Of a stretch of DNA of 64,000 bases, positions 51,677 to 60,714 are shown piece by piece. The stretch comes from Pseudomonas sp. MWU16-30317 (GTDB lineage Bacteria > Pseudomonadota > Gammaproteobacteria > Pseudomonadales > Pseudomonadaceae): the NCBI RefSeq assembly GCF_020515695.1, contig NZ_JAIWJA010000011.1, forward strand, positions 156,140-220,139, given 5' to 3'. Made by a program: the position numbers and the translations under genes. Under the pieces are notes generated by a model. It was not told the DNA's origin. It ran no database searches and saw only the letters and a list, made by a program, of their open reading frames with translations. Position 1 is the stretch's first letter, and each line of letters opens with the position of its first letter.

Positions 51677-52597
51677 GTGAAGCTGACTCTCCGCCAGCTC
51701 AACATTTTTCGAAGCATCGCTCAACTCGGCTCGACGACCCGGGCGAGTCTTGCACTGGCTTTGTCCCAGTCAGCTACGAGCGCAGCCCTCCAGGAATTGG
51801 AAGGCGCACTGGGCATCCAGTTATTTGATCGGGTCGGCAGACGCCTCGTGCTGAATGACAATGGGCAAACGCTTCTACCTCAGGCCATCCGGCTGCTTGA
51901 AGCGGCGGCTCAAATTGAAGAAGGTTTTCAAACGGACACGACGGCTCGGATGAGGATCGGTTGCAGCACTACAATTGGCAATTACATCATGCCCCTGCTG
52001 ATCGAACGTTTGGCTGCGCGAGCGCCGGGCATTCAAGTCGATGTCATCATGGGCAACAGTGCAGATATCGCCAAGCAAGCCGCACAGCTTTCGATTGATA
52101 TCGGCCTGATTGAGGGGCCGTGCCGCCAACCCGAGCTGACGATTCGTCCATGGTTTGAGGACGAACTGGTGATCATCGCAGCCTCAAATCATCCCCTTGC
52201 CGCTCAGGAAAAGCTGACTTCAGACGACCTCAATGCCGCTACCTGGCTGATTCGCGAGGACGGCTCAGGAACTGCTGATGAGGTGCTTCAATGGCTACTT
52301 CCCTACCTTGGCGACTGGAGCGACGCTCGCCGGATCGGTAGCTCCGAAGCCATTAAGCGAATGGTCGTTTCTGGAATCGGAATAAGCTGTTTGTCTTACT
52401 GGGTAGTGAGCGATGCAATCGCGGAAGGTAAGCTGAGGTTGTTGAATCATGACCTGCCGCCTCATAAGCGACAGCTCCACATCGTGCATCACCGCGAAAA
52501 ATTTATTTCTCGCTCTCTCGAAGTTTTCTTACGGGCTGTGGAAGATTTTGAAGTGAATGGAGCTGAAAGGCTCGAAATCACATCCAATTCAATGTGA
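51677..52597 (+). CDS. LysR-family transcriptional regulator
   Basis: A 306-residue LysR regulator from GTG 51677. MKLTLRQLNIFRSIAQLGST starts the HTH, with SQSATSAALQELEGALGIQL as recognition region, and the effector domain follows (MRIGCSTTIGNYIMPLLIER). The sequence type is that of YeiE/CbbR-like regulators, some of which respond to sulfite. Divergent from the TDT transporter, which it probably controls. Confidence 0.9.
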   Translation: MKLTLRQLNIFRSIAQLGSTTRASLALALSQSATSAALQELEGALGIQLFDRVGRRLVLNDNGQTLLPQAIRLLEAAAQIEEGFQTDTTARMRIGCSTTIGNYIMPLLIERLAARAPGIQVDVIMGNSADIAKQAAQLSIDIGLIEGPCRQPELTIRPWFEDELVIIAASNHPLAAQEKLTSDDLNAATWLIREDGSGTADEVLQWLLPYLGDWSDARRIGSSEAIKRMVVSGIGISCLSYWVVSDAIAEGKLRLLNHDLPPHKRQLHIVHHREKFISRSLEVFLRAVEDFEVNGAERLEITSNSM

Positions 52598-52884
52598 GTT
52601 TGCTGAACGCTTACGCTACGCTTAGCGTACTGACGGAAAAGCCTCACTCGGGGGCATCATTCCCATGGCAAAACATCCACTCACATAGCGGCTGGTGAGA
52701 GTTGTTCCCCCGATGTTACTTGCTGGCAGCGCTAAAAAAATATCCCCGCCTCTTATGGGGTTCCTGTCAAAAGTGTAATCGCTGCCTAAGCATACTGACA
52801 GGTGCCTCCCCTCATCATCCTCATCGAGCCGACGCTCAAACGCTCCAGATTCATCGAGAGTCAGTTCCTTTGAGGAGATGTATC
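52598..52884. other. Intergenic region upstream of the copper cluster
   Basis: The 287-bp gap has a small hairpin TACGCTACGCTTAGCGTA at about 52613-52630, possibly ending the LysR transcript, and the CopR-box candidate at 52764. The promoter of the PtrA-like gene and copABCD should lie between 52780 and 52870. Confidence 0.5.
52764..52780 (+). promoter_or_regulatory. Candidate CopR box before the copper operon
   Basis: CTGTCAAAAGTGTAATC fits the CTGACA-N5-GTAAT pattern reported for Pseudomonas CopR with one mismatch, and matches the inverted site at 58044-58060 at 13 of 17 positions. It is about 105 bp before the PtrA-like gene. Confidence 0.6.
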
Positions 52885-53088
52885 ATGAAAGCTATCAACG
52901 TTGTGGTTATTGCAATCAGTTTGGCTATGTCGTCACTGGCCTTTGCCGAAGGCGGCGGTGATCGCACCTATGAGCGCATGGAAAAAGCTCGTGTGGCTGC
53001 ACTGGAGAACCGCAAACCAGTCTCTGAAGCGCAAGAAGATGTTGCGCAAGAAAAGCCTGCGGCTGAAAAGCAGAAGCATCACTGCTAA
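52885..53088 (+). CDS. PtrA-like small periplasmic protein
   Basis: A 67-residue protein with a signal peptide (VVVIAISLAMSSLAFA) and a mature EGGGDRTYERMEKARVAALE, the pattern of the copper-induced PtrA N-terminal domain family of Pseudomonas. It ends with KQKHHC, which could hold copper. GAGGAG precedes ATG 52885. It is 143 bp upstream of copA and probably copper controlled. The exact role in the cell is uncertain. Confidence 0.75.
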   Translation: MKAINVVVIAISLAMSSLAFAEGGGDRTYERMEKARVAALENRKPVSEAQEDVAQEKPAAEKQKHHC

Positions 53089-53231
53089 GTCGACCAGCTT
53101 ACGGAAATGTAATCACGCCATTTTTTGGCTTATGGCATCTTCGATGTATCAAACGCACTCGCTATCCAAAAGGGCGAACCCTCGGGAATACAGTGCTGTG
53201 CGTGCACCTGACTGACAGGACATGAATCGGT

Positions 53232-55088
53232 ATGCAATCCAAAACTTCTCGGCGCACCTTCGTAAAAGGGCTGACCGCTGGCGCGATTCTCGGTGGCTTA
53301 GGGCTCTGGCGTACGCCTCTTTGGGCGGCCACCAGCTTTGGCGAGACAAATGTCCTGTCGGGCACAGAGTTCGACCTTTTCATTGGAGAAACGCCGGTAA
53401 ATATCACCGGAAGCCCCCGGACTGCCTTGACCATAAATGGTGGTATCCCAGGGCCTCTGCTGCGCTGGCGTGAAGGGGACACCGTCACCTTACGGGTCAA
53501 GAACCGCCTCAAAGACATGACCTCCATCCATTGGCACGGGATTATTCTTCCCGCGAATATGGACGGTGTGCCGGGCCTTAGCTTCGGTGGGATCGCGCCT
53601 GATGGAACGTACGTTTACCAATTCAAGGTCAAGCAGAACGGAACGTACTGGTATCACAGTCACACCGGCTTCCAAGAGCAGGTAGGTGTATACGGCCCGC
53701 TGGTAATTGAAGCAAAAGAGCCAGAGCCTTTTGAGTATGACCGTGACCACGTGGTGATGCTCACTGACTGGACGGATGAAGATCCGACTGCGCTAATGAA
53801 GACGCTCAAGAAGCAGGCGGACTACTACAACAACCACAAGCGAACAGTCGGTGACTTCATTAAGGACGTAGCGGATAGCGGTTGGTCAGCGACTGTCGCT
53901 GATCGCAAGATGTGGGCCGAGATGAAGATGAATCCTACTGACATTGCAGACGTCAGTGGCGCGACATACACCTATTTAATGAACGGCCACGCCCCGGACT
54001 CGAACTGGACAGGCACTTTCAAACCTGGCGAAAAGCTTAGGTTGAGGTTCATCAATGGTTCGGCCATGTCCTACTTTGATGTCCGTATTCCGGGCTTGAA
54101 GATGACCGTTGTAGCCGCCGATGGCCTGTATGTGAAGCCTGTGACCGTGGATGAATTCAGGATCGCCACAGCTGAGACCTTCGACGTGATCGTCGAACCA
54201 ACTCAGGACGCCTACACACTGTTTGCGCAGTCGATGGATCGAACGGGGTACGCCAGAGGCACCTTGGCCGTCCGGCCTGGTCTCGCTGCCCCAGTACCTG
54301 AGCTTGACCCTCGTCCTCTCGTCACCATGGCCGACATGGGTATGGCCGGGATGGATCATGGCTCAATGTCTGGTATGGGCGATATGGCTGGAATGGATCA
54401 CAGCAAGATGGCCGGTGCGCAAGACAACTCAATGCAGGGTATGTCGGGAATGGACGGCGGCGACATGAAGGGTATGAATCATGGCGCTACGCGAGACATT
54501 TCTGGCATGGACAGCATGGCTGCAATGGATCACAGCAAGATGTCTATGGGTGGCATGGAAGAAATGCAGCAGCACCCGGCCTCAGAGTCCAACAACCCTC
54601 TCGTCGATATGCAGGCCATGTCGACGTCGCCAAAGCTTGATGATCCCGGTATGGGCCTTCGCGAGAATGGCCGAAAGGTACTGACGTACTCTGATCTAAA
54701 AAGCACGTTTGAAGATCCAGATGGCCGTGAGCCAAGTCGCACCATCGAATTGCACTTGACCGGTCATATGGAGAAGTTTTCCTGGTCTTTCAACGGCGTG
54801 AAGTTTTCGGACGCCGAGCCTTTAAAACTGAAATATGGCGAGCGAGTCCGCATCGTTCTCGTGAACGACACGATGATGACGCATCCCATCCACTTGCATG
54901 GCATGTGGAGTGACCTTGAAGATGAAAACGGGCAATTCCTCGTCCGCAAACACACCATCGATATGCCGCCAGGATCAAAGCGCAGCTACCGAGTGACCGC
55001 CGATGCGCTAGGACGCTGGGCCTACCACTGCCATCTCCTGTACCACATGGAAATGGGCATGTTCCGTGAAGTGCGTGTAGAGGAATAA
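53232..55088 (+). CDS. copA: Periplasmic multicopper oxidase CopA
   Basis: A 618-residue three-domain multicopper oxidase. A twin-arginine signal SRRTFVKGLTAGAILG directs folded export. Copper ligands are SIHWHGI and YWYHSHTGFQ in domain 1 and HPIHLHGMWSDL with YHCHLLYHMEMGMF in the last domain. A Met-rich insert (about 365-470) has repeated MAGMDH, MQGM and MDHSKM units that bind Cu(I). It oxidises Cu(I) and sequesters copper in the periplasm. First gene of copABCD. Confidence 0.95.
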   Translation: MQSKTSRRTFVKGLTAGAILGGLGLWRTPLWAATSFGETNVLSGTEFDLFIGETPVNITGSPRTALTINGGIPGPLLRWREGDTVTLRVKNRLKDMTSIHWHGIILPANMDGVPGLSFGGIAPDGTYVYQFKVKQNGTYWYHSHTGFQEQVGVYGPLVIEAKEPEPFEYDRDHVVMLTDWTDEDPTALMKTLKKQADYYNNHKRTVGDFIKDVADSGWSATVADRKMWAEMKMNPTDIADVSGATYTYLMNGHAPDSNWTGTFKPGEKLRLRFINGSAMSYFDVRIPGLKMTVVAADGLYVKPVTVDEFRIATAETFDVIVEPTQDAYTLFAQSMDRTGYARGTLAVRPGLAAPVPELDPRPLVTMADMGMAGMDHGSMSGMGDMAGMDHSKMAGAQDNSMQGMSGMDGGDMKGMNHGATRDISGMDSMAAMDHSKMSMGGMEEMQQHPASESNNPLVDMQAMSTSPKLDDPGMGLRENGRKVLTYSDLKSTFEDPDGREPSRTIELHLTGHMEKFSWSFNGVKFSDAEPLKLKYGERVRIVLVNDTMMTHPIHLHGMWSDLEDENGQFLVRKHTIDMPPGSKRSYRVTADALGRWAYHCHLLYHMEMGMFREVRVEE

Positions 55089-55098
55089 GGAGCCGACT

Positions 55099-56040
55099 AT
55101 GAGCAATTTCTTTTGCGAGACTCGCATGCACTCAGCTGTATTCACGGTTGCTTTAACCGCTGCTTTTATCTTGCCTGTAGCCGCTGAACCGGGCCAGGGC
55201 ACGAAAGACGGGCAGATGCAGGGTATGGATCACAGCCAGATGCAGGGCATGGATCACAGCAAAATGCAGGGTATGGATCATAGCCAGATGCAGGGTATGC
55301 AGCCTCCCAAGCAGCAGACCCAGACCCAAAGCCGGACACCGATAGCGGCTCTAACCGATGCGGATAGAGCCGCAGTCTATAACGCTCCTGGTGGTCACGA
55401 AGTCCACGACACTGCCCTCAACTCTTTTTTTATATTTGAGAAGCTGGAATGGCAGGATGCTGACGATGGGAGCGCGCTTAACTGGGAAGCCCAAGGTTGG
55501 ATAGGTGGAGATGTTGATCGTCTATGGCTGCGCTCCGAAGGCGAGCGCACCAACGGAAAGACCGAAGAAGCTGAGGTTCAAGCTCTTTGGGGCCATTCCA
55601 TCAGCCCTTGGTGGGATCTGGTCGGCGGGGTTCGTCAAGACTTCAAACCAGGCGACCCTCAAACGTGGGCGGCTTTCGGTATCCAGGGCTTGGCTCTCTA
55701 CAATTTCGAAGCCCAGGCCACTGCTTATCTGGCTGAAGGTGGCCAGACCGCAGCTCGGCTGGAAGGTGATTACGACATCCTCCTGACCAACAAGCTCATT
55801 TTGCAACCGACGGCGGAATTCAATTTCTACGGTAAAAACGATCCCCAGCGGGGCATTGGTTCAGGGCTGTCAGAGAGTGAGGTCGGTTTGCGTCTTCGGT
55901 ACGAAATCAGGCCAGAATTCGCACCTTACGTAGGTGTGACCTGGAATCGGGCTTATGGAAAGACCGCTGATTACGCCCGCGACGAAGGCGAAGACAGTAA
56001 CGAAGCACGCCTCGTGCTTGGCGTCCGAGTGTGGTTCTAA
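55099..56040 (+). CDS. copB: Outer-membrane copper resistance protein CopB
   Basis: A 313-residue protein with a signal peptide (TVALTAAFILPVAA), then four copies of MQGMDHSQ/K-type repeats (GMDHSQMQ and GMDHSKMQ alternating), and a beta-barrel C-terminus ending in aromatic ARLVLGVRVWF, as outer-membrane proteins do. CopB works with CopA in copper storage and tolerance. It starts 10 bp after copA. The start could also be the internal ATG that opens MHSAVFTVAL. Confidence 0.93.
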   Translation: MSNFFCETRMHSAVFTVALTAAFILPVAAEPGQGTKDGQMQGMDHSQMQGMDHSKMQGMDHSQMQGMQPPKQQTQTQSRTPIAALTDADRAAVYNAPGGHEVHDTALNSFFIFEKLEWQDADDGSALNWEAQGWIGGDVDRLWLRSEGERTNGKTEEAEVQALWGHSISPWWDLVGGVRQDFKPGDPQTWAAFGIQGLALYNFEAQATAYLAEGGQTAARLEGDYDILLTNKLILQPTAEFNFYGKNDPQRGIGSGLSESEVGLRLRYEIRPEFAPYVGVTWNRAYGKTADYARDEGEDSNEARLVLGVRVWF

Positions 56041-56109
56041 ATCAAAGTTAGAAGCACCAAATAATTATCTAACCTCATAACAACAGCTTTGCGCTGTGAG
56101 GAGCCTTGC

Positions 56110-56493
56110 ATGTCTGTATTTAAATCCTGTGTTGTGGCCGTTGCTCTTTCTTCCAGCCTTCTGCTCAGCGCAGTTGCCCAGGCTCACCCGAAGCTGCTGT
56201 CTTCGACTCCGGCTGAAGGGGAGAGCGGCCCAGCTCCTGCGAAGATAGAACTGCATTTTTCCGAAAACCTGGTTACCCAGTTTTCCGGGGCCAAGTTGGT
56301 CATGACGGAAATGCCTGGCATGGCACATTCCCCTATGCCCATGAAGGCCAGCGTGGCTGGAAGTAGCGATCCTAAAACCATGATCTTGACTCCGGCAGCA
56401 CCTCTCACTGCTGGCACCTACAAAGTGGAGTGGCGGGCGGTCTCCTCTGATACCCACCCGATTATCGGCAACGTTACGTTCAAAGTGAAGTAA
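56110..56493 (+). CDS. copC: Periplasmic copper chaperone CopC
   Basis: A 127-residue CopC. The signal peptide ends in LLSAVAQA and the mature protein begins HPKLLSSTPAEGE, where the N-terminal His is a Cu(II) ligand. Met-rich MPGMAHSPMPMK is the Cu(I) site region, and the last strand has SSDTHPIIGNVTFKVK. It passes copper between CopA/CopB and CopD. Start ATG 56110; copD follows after 2 bp. Confidence 0.95.
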   Translation: MSVFKSCVVAVALSSSLLLSAVAQAHPKLLSSTPAEGESGPAPAKIELHFSENLVTQFSGAKLVMTEMPGMAHSPMPMKASVAGSSDPKTMILTPAAPLTAGTYKVEWRAVSSDTHPIIGNVTFKVK

Positions 56494-56495
56494 GC

Positions 56496-57431
56496 ATGAG
56501 CGACCCCCTGAATGTGGTGCTGCGCATAGCGCTTTATCTGGATTTGATGCTCTTGTTCGGCCTAGCGGTGTTTGGGCTGTACAGCTTTCGAGGTAAAGAG
56601 CGCGTATCCGGAGCGGTACTTCATTTTGGGTGGATACTGCCCGGCACCGCTGCTATAGGCATGCTGTTGTCCATAGCAGCTTTCGTGGTTATGACAAGCA
56701 ATATGAGCGGCGCCTCCGATTGGGTCGAGCTGCGGCCTCACATAGAAATGATGCTGTACGAGACTGAGATCGGCTATAGCTGGGTGACGCGCATGATCTC
56801 GCTAGCGGTGGTCATTGTTGTCGCAAGCCAAAGCAAGCGATGGCCAACAGAGAGTCTATGGGTTGCTACCTTGGCGGGCAGCATCGCCCTAGCGACGCTC
56901 GCGTGGACAGGTCATGGAGCCATGGATGAAGGTGCTAAGCGGTTCTGGCACTTTGCCGCTGATATCCTGCATTTACTTGCCGCTGGCGGGTGGATCGGTG
57001 CCCTCGCGGCGTTTGGTTTGATGTTGAGGATAAAAGGGTCTGATCCTGAGCTACTTGTCCGAGTACTTTCACGAGCACTCAGCGGATTCGAAACAGCCGG
57101 TGCTCTGATCGTTGGTACGGTCATAGTGACCGGTGTCGCCAATTACCTCTTCATCGTTGGGCCGACAGTGGCCAATGTCATATCAGGCGCCTATGGCGTT
57201 CTTCTACTCGTGAAAATCGTGCTGTTCGCCGGCATGATCGGACTTGCTACCCTGAATCGTTTCTACCTGAGTCCTGCCCTTGAGCGGTCTGCGCAGGCCG
57301 GTGATTACTCTCTGGCAGTGACTGCTTTGAGAAAAAGCGTGGTGCTCGAATCCACCTGTGCCGTGGTCATCGTCGTCCTGGTGGCTTGGCTGGGGACTTT
57401 AAGCCCATCAATCGACATGGCTCAAGGGTAA
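56496..57431 (+). CDS. copD: Inner-membrane copper transporter CopD
   Basis: A 311-residue membrane protein with about eight helices, including AGGWIGALAAFGLMLRIKGS and WTGHGAMDEGAKRFWHFAAD, both typical of CopD, where His residues handle copper. CopD is thought to move copper across the inner membrane with CopC. It starts 2 bp after copC and ends the operon. Confidence 0.93.
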   Translation: MSDPLNVVLRIALYLDLMLLFGLAVFGLYSFRGKERVSGAVLHFGWILPGTAAIGMLLSIAAFVVMTSNMSGASDWVELRPHIEMMLYETEIGYSWVTRMISLAVVIVVASQSKRWPTESLWVATLAGSIALATLAWTGHGAMDEGAKRFWHFAADILHLLAAGGWIGALAAFGLMLRIKGSDPELLVRVLSRALSGFETAGALIVGTVIVTGVANYLFIVGPTVANVISGAYGVLLLVKIVLFAGMIGLATLNRFYLSPALERSAQAGDYSLAVTALRKSVVLESTCAVVIVVLVAWLGTLSPSIDMAQG

Positions 57432-57482
57432 GCTCGATGCCAGATCTGGGCGGCTCCAAGAGGGGCCCAGATCCAGCCAACA

Positions 57483-57929
57483 CTATTGGCTGAGTGGGTA
57501 GGTAGCCACCACTTCTTGCGCACCTGCCTTGGTGACTCCCATGACTTTATACGGCTGATAATTTTGACCGTATTCCATGCCTGGAGAACCTGCTGGCATG
57601 CCTGGCACTGCAATCCCTACGAGATCGGAGCGGCCGCTCAGCTTCTTGATTTCGTCGGCTGGTACATGACCTTCTACGAATTTGCCGCCAATCACAGCGG
57701 TATGGCATGAGGCGAGTTCCTGTGGAACACCCAGTTTCTGCTTGATAGCGCTCATATTGCTTTCTACATGGTCGACCACTTTGAATCCACTCGACTCAAG
57801 GTGTTTGACCCACTCCTTGCAGCAGCCGCAGTTCGCGTCGCGGTGTACATCTATTGTGAGCGGCGCTGCCGCCTGGGCGGCACCACAAATCATCAACGCC
57901 ACAGCCAGCGATAGCTTTCGTTTGAACAT
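57483..57929 (-). CDS. DUF411 periplasmic metal-binding protein (CopG-like)
   Basis: A 148-residue protein with a signal peptide (LSLAVALMICGAAQA) and the DUF411 motif VHRDANCGCCKEWVKHLE, whose C-x-CC group binds copper, plus a second Cys in LASCHTAVIGG. DUF411 proteins are often found in copper clusters under the name CopG, unrelated to the repressor. ATG 57929 was chosen over 57938 for better spacing to GAGG. It is convergent with copD and divergent from copRS. Confidence 0.87.
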   Translation of the reverse strand: MFKRKLSLAVALMICGAAQAAAPLTIDVHRDANCGCCKEWVKHLESSGFKVVDHVESNMSAIKQKLGVPQELASCHTAVIGGKFVEGHVPADEIKKLSGRSDLVGIAVPGMPAGSPGMEYGQNYQPYKVMGVTKAGAQEVVATYPLSQ

Positions 57930-58043
57930 TCCATGCACCTCATCAAGGTTAGTCTGCGGTTGCTTAGGCGCCCTTGGCCTAGGCCGCGAGTGGCGCTTAC
58001 TTACCGGTTACAACGTAGGTTAAGCGCAAAGAATCAGATTGCC

Positions 58044-58060
58044 GATTACATTTGCGTCAG
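58044..58060 (-). promoter_or_regulatory. Candidate CopR box between DUF411 gene and copRS
   Basis: Read on the minus strand, CTGACGCAAATGTAATC fits the CTGACA-N5-GTAAT pattern with one mismatch and matches the site at 52764 at 13 of 17 positions. Placed in the divergent gap, it could serve the DUF411 gene, copRS, or both. Confidence 0.6.
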
Positions 58061-58119
58061 CTTGCGCATAGCGGCCAATTTGGTAGCACAATTGAACGCC
58101 GCACAACCGGAGCCCAAGC

Positions 58120-58803
58120 ATGAAACTCTTGGTAGCAGAAGACGAACCCAAAACAGGCATGTATCTACAGCAAGGTCTAGTAGAGGCCGGGTTCAGTGTT
58201 GATCGGGTTGTGACCGGTACGGAAGCACTGCATCAAGCACTGAGTGAGACCTACGATCTCCTAATTCTGGACGTGATGATGCCGGGCATCGACGGCTGGG
58301 ATGTCGTCCGAAGCGTTCGCGCAGCTGGGCGCGCAGTTCCTGTGCTGTTTCTGACGGCCAGAGACGGAGTTGATGATCGGGTCAAGGGGTTAGAGCTAGG
58401 AGCTGACGATTATCTGGTTAAGCCATTCGCCTTTTCCGAGTTGCTTGCTCGCGTAAGAAGCTTGCTTCGCCGTGGTTCCGCCGCGCCCAACCAGACATCA
58501 ATCAAGATCGGGGATCTGGAAGTCGATCTTCTGAAGCGCCGCGCCATGCGCTCTGGTCGCCGGATAGACCTCACGGCTAAGGAGTTTTCGCTACTTGAAT
58601 TGCTGATGCGCCGTCGGGGGGAAGTCTTGCCAAAATCCCTGATCGCATCGCAGGTCTGGGATATGAATTTCGACAGCGATACCAACGTAATCGAAGTCGC
58701 TATTCGCCGCCTCCGAGCCAAAGTCGATGATGATTTTGACACCAAGCTGATCCAGACCATGAGGGGAATGGGCTACATGCTAGACGCTCCCGAAACAGAA
58801 TGA
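58120..58803 (+). CDS. copR: Copper-responsive OmpR-type response regulator CopR
   Basis: A 227-residue response regulator of the heavy-metal (CusR/CopR/PcoR) branch. The receiver has acidic pocket VAEDEPKTG, phospho-Asp51 in LILDVMMPGIDGWD and Lys in YLVKPFAFSEL. The winged-helix output domain ends with VIEVAIRRLRAKVDDDFD, typical for this group. It activates the cop genes when phosphorylated by CopS. Its stop overlaps the copS ATG (ATGA). Confidence 0.93.
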   Translation: MKLLVAEDEPKTGMYLQQGLVEAGFSVDRVVTGTEALHQALSETYDLLILDVMMPGIDGWDVVRSVRAAGRAVPVLFLTARDGVDDRVKGLELGADDYLVKPFAFSELLARVRSLLRRGSAAPNQTSIKIGDLEVDLLKRRAMRSGRRIDLTAKEFSLLELLMRRRGEVLPKSLIASQVWDMNFDSDTNVIEVAIRRLRAKVDDDFDTKLIQTMRGMGYMLDAPETE

Positions 58804-60194
58804 AGCGCGCTTCCCTTACCCTCCGTTTGAGCATGATGTTTGTCTGTGCCGTGGTCGCCGTGCTGGTAGTGGCGGGCTTTACTTTCGATGCGTTTAGCCA
58901 ACATCACTTCAAGGTTCTTGACCGTCAAGCCATGACGGAAAAGCTCGAATCCATCCGCCAAATCATGGAAGGCGAAGCTGGCTCCGCAGACTCATCAGAA
59001 GTCGTGCTGCAACTACAGGCTTTGCTTGGTGCACATCAGGAACTCTCCGCCTCGATTACCACCAAGGAAGGGAGGACGATCTTCGCCACACAGAATGCAG
59101 TTGAGCATCCTCCTTCCCACTCGGGCGATCCTGGAGAAGACATGTGGGAGTGGACTGTTGGCGGCCATATGTACCGTGGCATGCAGGCCCAGGTTCGATT
59201 AGTAAACGAAGCCGAGCCGCTGAACGCGTGGTTGAGTCTAGATATCACTAGCCATCTGCATTTCGTTGAAACCTTGCGGTGGTGGCTGGTGATCGGACTG
59301 ACGATTAGTGTCTTGGTCAGCGCAGCTTTAGGGTGGTTGGTGGCGCGTAGTGGGTTGAAGCCGGTCGCACAGGTGACGCGGGTCGCAGCCTCGATGTCAG
59401 CGGGATCGCTCAAAGAGCGTATCCCGATGGACTCGGTGCCTCGTGAGCTTGAAAGCCTAGTCTCCTCGTTCAACGCCATGCTTGCTCGCCTTGATGAGTC
59501 TTTTGTTCGGCTGTCCAACTTTTCGGCTGATATCGCGCACGAGCTGCGCACTCCTATCAGCAATCTGCGGACACATACAGAAGTCATCCTCGCAAAGAAA
59601 CGTGCGCCCGAAATCTATGAAGAGAATCTCTATTCCAACCTTGAGGATCTGAACCGCCTCTCAAGCATTATTGATGGCATGCTTTTTTTGGCCAAATCGG
59701 ATAACGGTCTGATTCTACCAACCAAAGAAAAAATCGAGTTGCGTTCGGTCGTCGAAAAGCTCTTCGAGTATTACCAGTTGCTGGCAGACGACACTGGGGT
59801 GACGCTACAGCTTTCCGGGCATGGCGCAGTGTACGGCGACGACACTATGTTGGATCGGATGATCTCTAATCTGCTGTCCAATGCGCTCCGGTACACACCA
59901 CCAGGCTCCGTGATCTCCATCAGAATCGAACCTGATGGCGACATGATCAGCTTGTCAGTGCAAAACCCTGGAGAGGAGATAGCAGCACAACATTTACCCC
60001 GGCTGTTTGATCGTTTTTACAGAGTCGATCCTGCTCGCAGAGAGGGCAGCACCACAAACGCGGGGTTAGGTTTGGCAATCGTCAAATCACTGGTTGACGT
60101 TCATGGCGGCACCGTTAGATGTGTCTCCGGGGGAGGTTATACGGCCTTTAAGATCAGCCTGCCAGCGTGGGACAGCGATGCTCATAGTGTGTGA
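58800..60194 (+). CDS. copS: Copper-sensing histidine kinase CopS
   Basis: A 464-residue sensor kinase with two membrane helices (MMFVCAVVAVLVVAGFTF and WWLVIGLTISVLVSAALGWL) around a periplasmic sensor, a HAMP domain, HisKA motif FSADIAHELRTPISNL (His247) and HATPase boxes NLLSNALRYTPPGS and NAGLGLAIVKS. This is the heavy-metal sensor kinase type. The partner of CopR, coupled by ATGA. The periplasmic part contains His-rich EHPPSHSGDPGE, possibly metal binding. Confidence 0.92.
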   Translation: MKRASLTLRLSMMFVCAVVAVLVVAGFTFDAFSQHHFKVLDRQAMTEKLESIRQIMEGEAGSADSSEVVLQLQALLGAHQELSASITTKEGRTIFATQNAVEHPPSHSGDPGEDMWEWTVGGHMYRGMQAQVRLVNEAEPLNAWLSLDITSHLHFVETLRWWLVIGLTISVLVSAALGWLVARSGLKPVAQVTRVAASMSAGSLKERIPMDSVPRELESLVSSFNAMLARLDESFVRLSNFSADIAHELRTPISNLRTHTEVILAKKRAPEIYEENLYSNLEDLNRLSSIIDGMLFLAKSDNGLILPTKEKIELRSVVEKLFEYYQLLADDTGVTLQLSGHGAVYGDDTMLDRMISNLLSNALRYTPPGSVISIRIEPDGDMISLSVQNPGEEIAAQHLPRLFDRFYRVDPARREGSTTNAGLGLAIVKSLVDVHGGTVRCVSGGGYTAFKISLPAWDSDAHSV

Positions 60195-60290
60195 GCTATA
60201 CGAACGCAGCGGCCCCCTCCCAAGGAGAGTGCGCTGGAGGTAGCGGAGGTCGTTAAATACATTCGCTTGGTGTTTGTGCATGCGGTTTGA

Positions 60291-60323
60291 ATGTGGTTAC
60301 ATCTGTATATTCGGTTATCCACA
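60291..60323. promoter_or_regulatory. Candidate ArsR operator/promoter
   Basis: ATGTGG at 60291 and CCACAT near 60319 are inverted 6-bp arms around AT-rich TTACATCTGTATATTCGGTT, just before arsR. ArsR proteins bind such imperfect palindromes at their own promoter. Placement supports it; binding not shown. Confidence 0.35.
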
Positions 60324-60341
60324 TGTATTGGGCGGTCGCTT

Positions 60342-60692
60342 ATGAGCCTGGCACCACACACCTTCTTCAAGTGCCTGGGGGACGAAACTCGCGCTCGGAT
60401 CATGCTCATGCTTTCGGCTGAGGGTGAGTTGTGCGTGTGCGAGTTGATCTGGGCACTGGACGATAGCCAGTCGAAGGTCTCCAGGCATCTTGCCCAACTG
60501 CGGGCTTGCGGGTTACTCGCAGATCGGAGGCAGGGTCAGTGGGTTTACTACCGGCTGCATCCCGAGCTTGAACAGTGGGCACTGGATGTTCTGAACGTCA
60601 CTACGCAGGCGCACCAGTGCTGGGTTAACGACAGTCAAGGAAGGCTGGCTTCGATGGAAGACAGACCCGTGCGCCAAGCCTCCTGCTGCTGA
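60342..60692 (+). CDS. arsR: Arsenic-responsive repressor ArsR
   Basis: A 116-residue ArsR/SmtB winged-helix repressor. The metalloid-binding loop is ELCVCELIWALDD, with the paired Cys of classical ArsR, but the third Cys (ELCVCDLC in the E. coli type) is replaced by Ile. The DNA helix is SQSKVSRHLAQLRACGLLAD. ATG 60342 was chosen; the upstream ATG at 60291 lies in the presumed operator. Cys residues QASCC end the protein. It releases the operator when As(III) binds. Confidence 0.92.
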   Translation: MSLAPHTFFKCLGDETRARIMLMLSAEGELCVCELIWALDDSQSKVSRHLAQLRACGLLADRRQGQWVYYRLHPELEQWALDVLNVTTQAHQCWVNDSQGRLASMEDRPVRQASCC

Positions 60693-60714
60693 CCTTCTGA
60701 TTCGGAACATACCC

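Noticed and set aside
57483..57929. CopG-type repressor
   Set aside because: It is secreted and carries the DUF411 metal motif; the shared name with the plasmid repressor is accidental.
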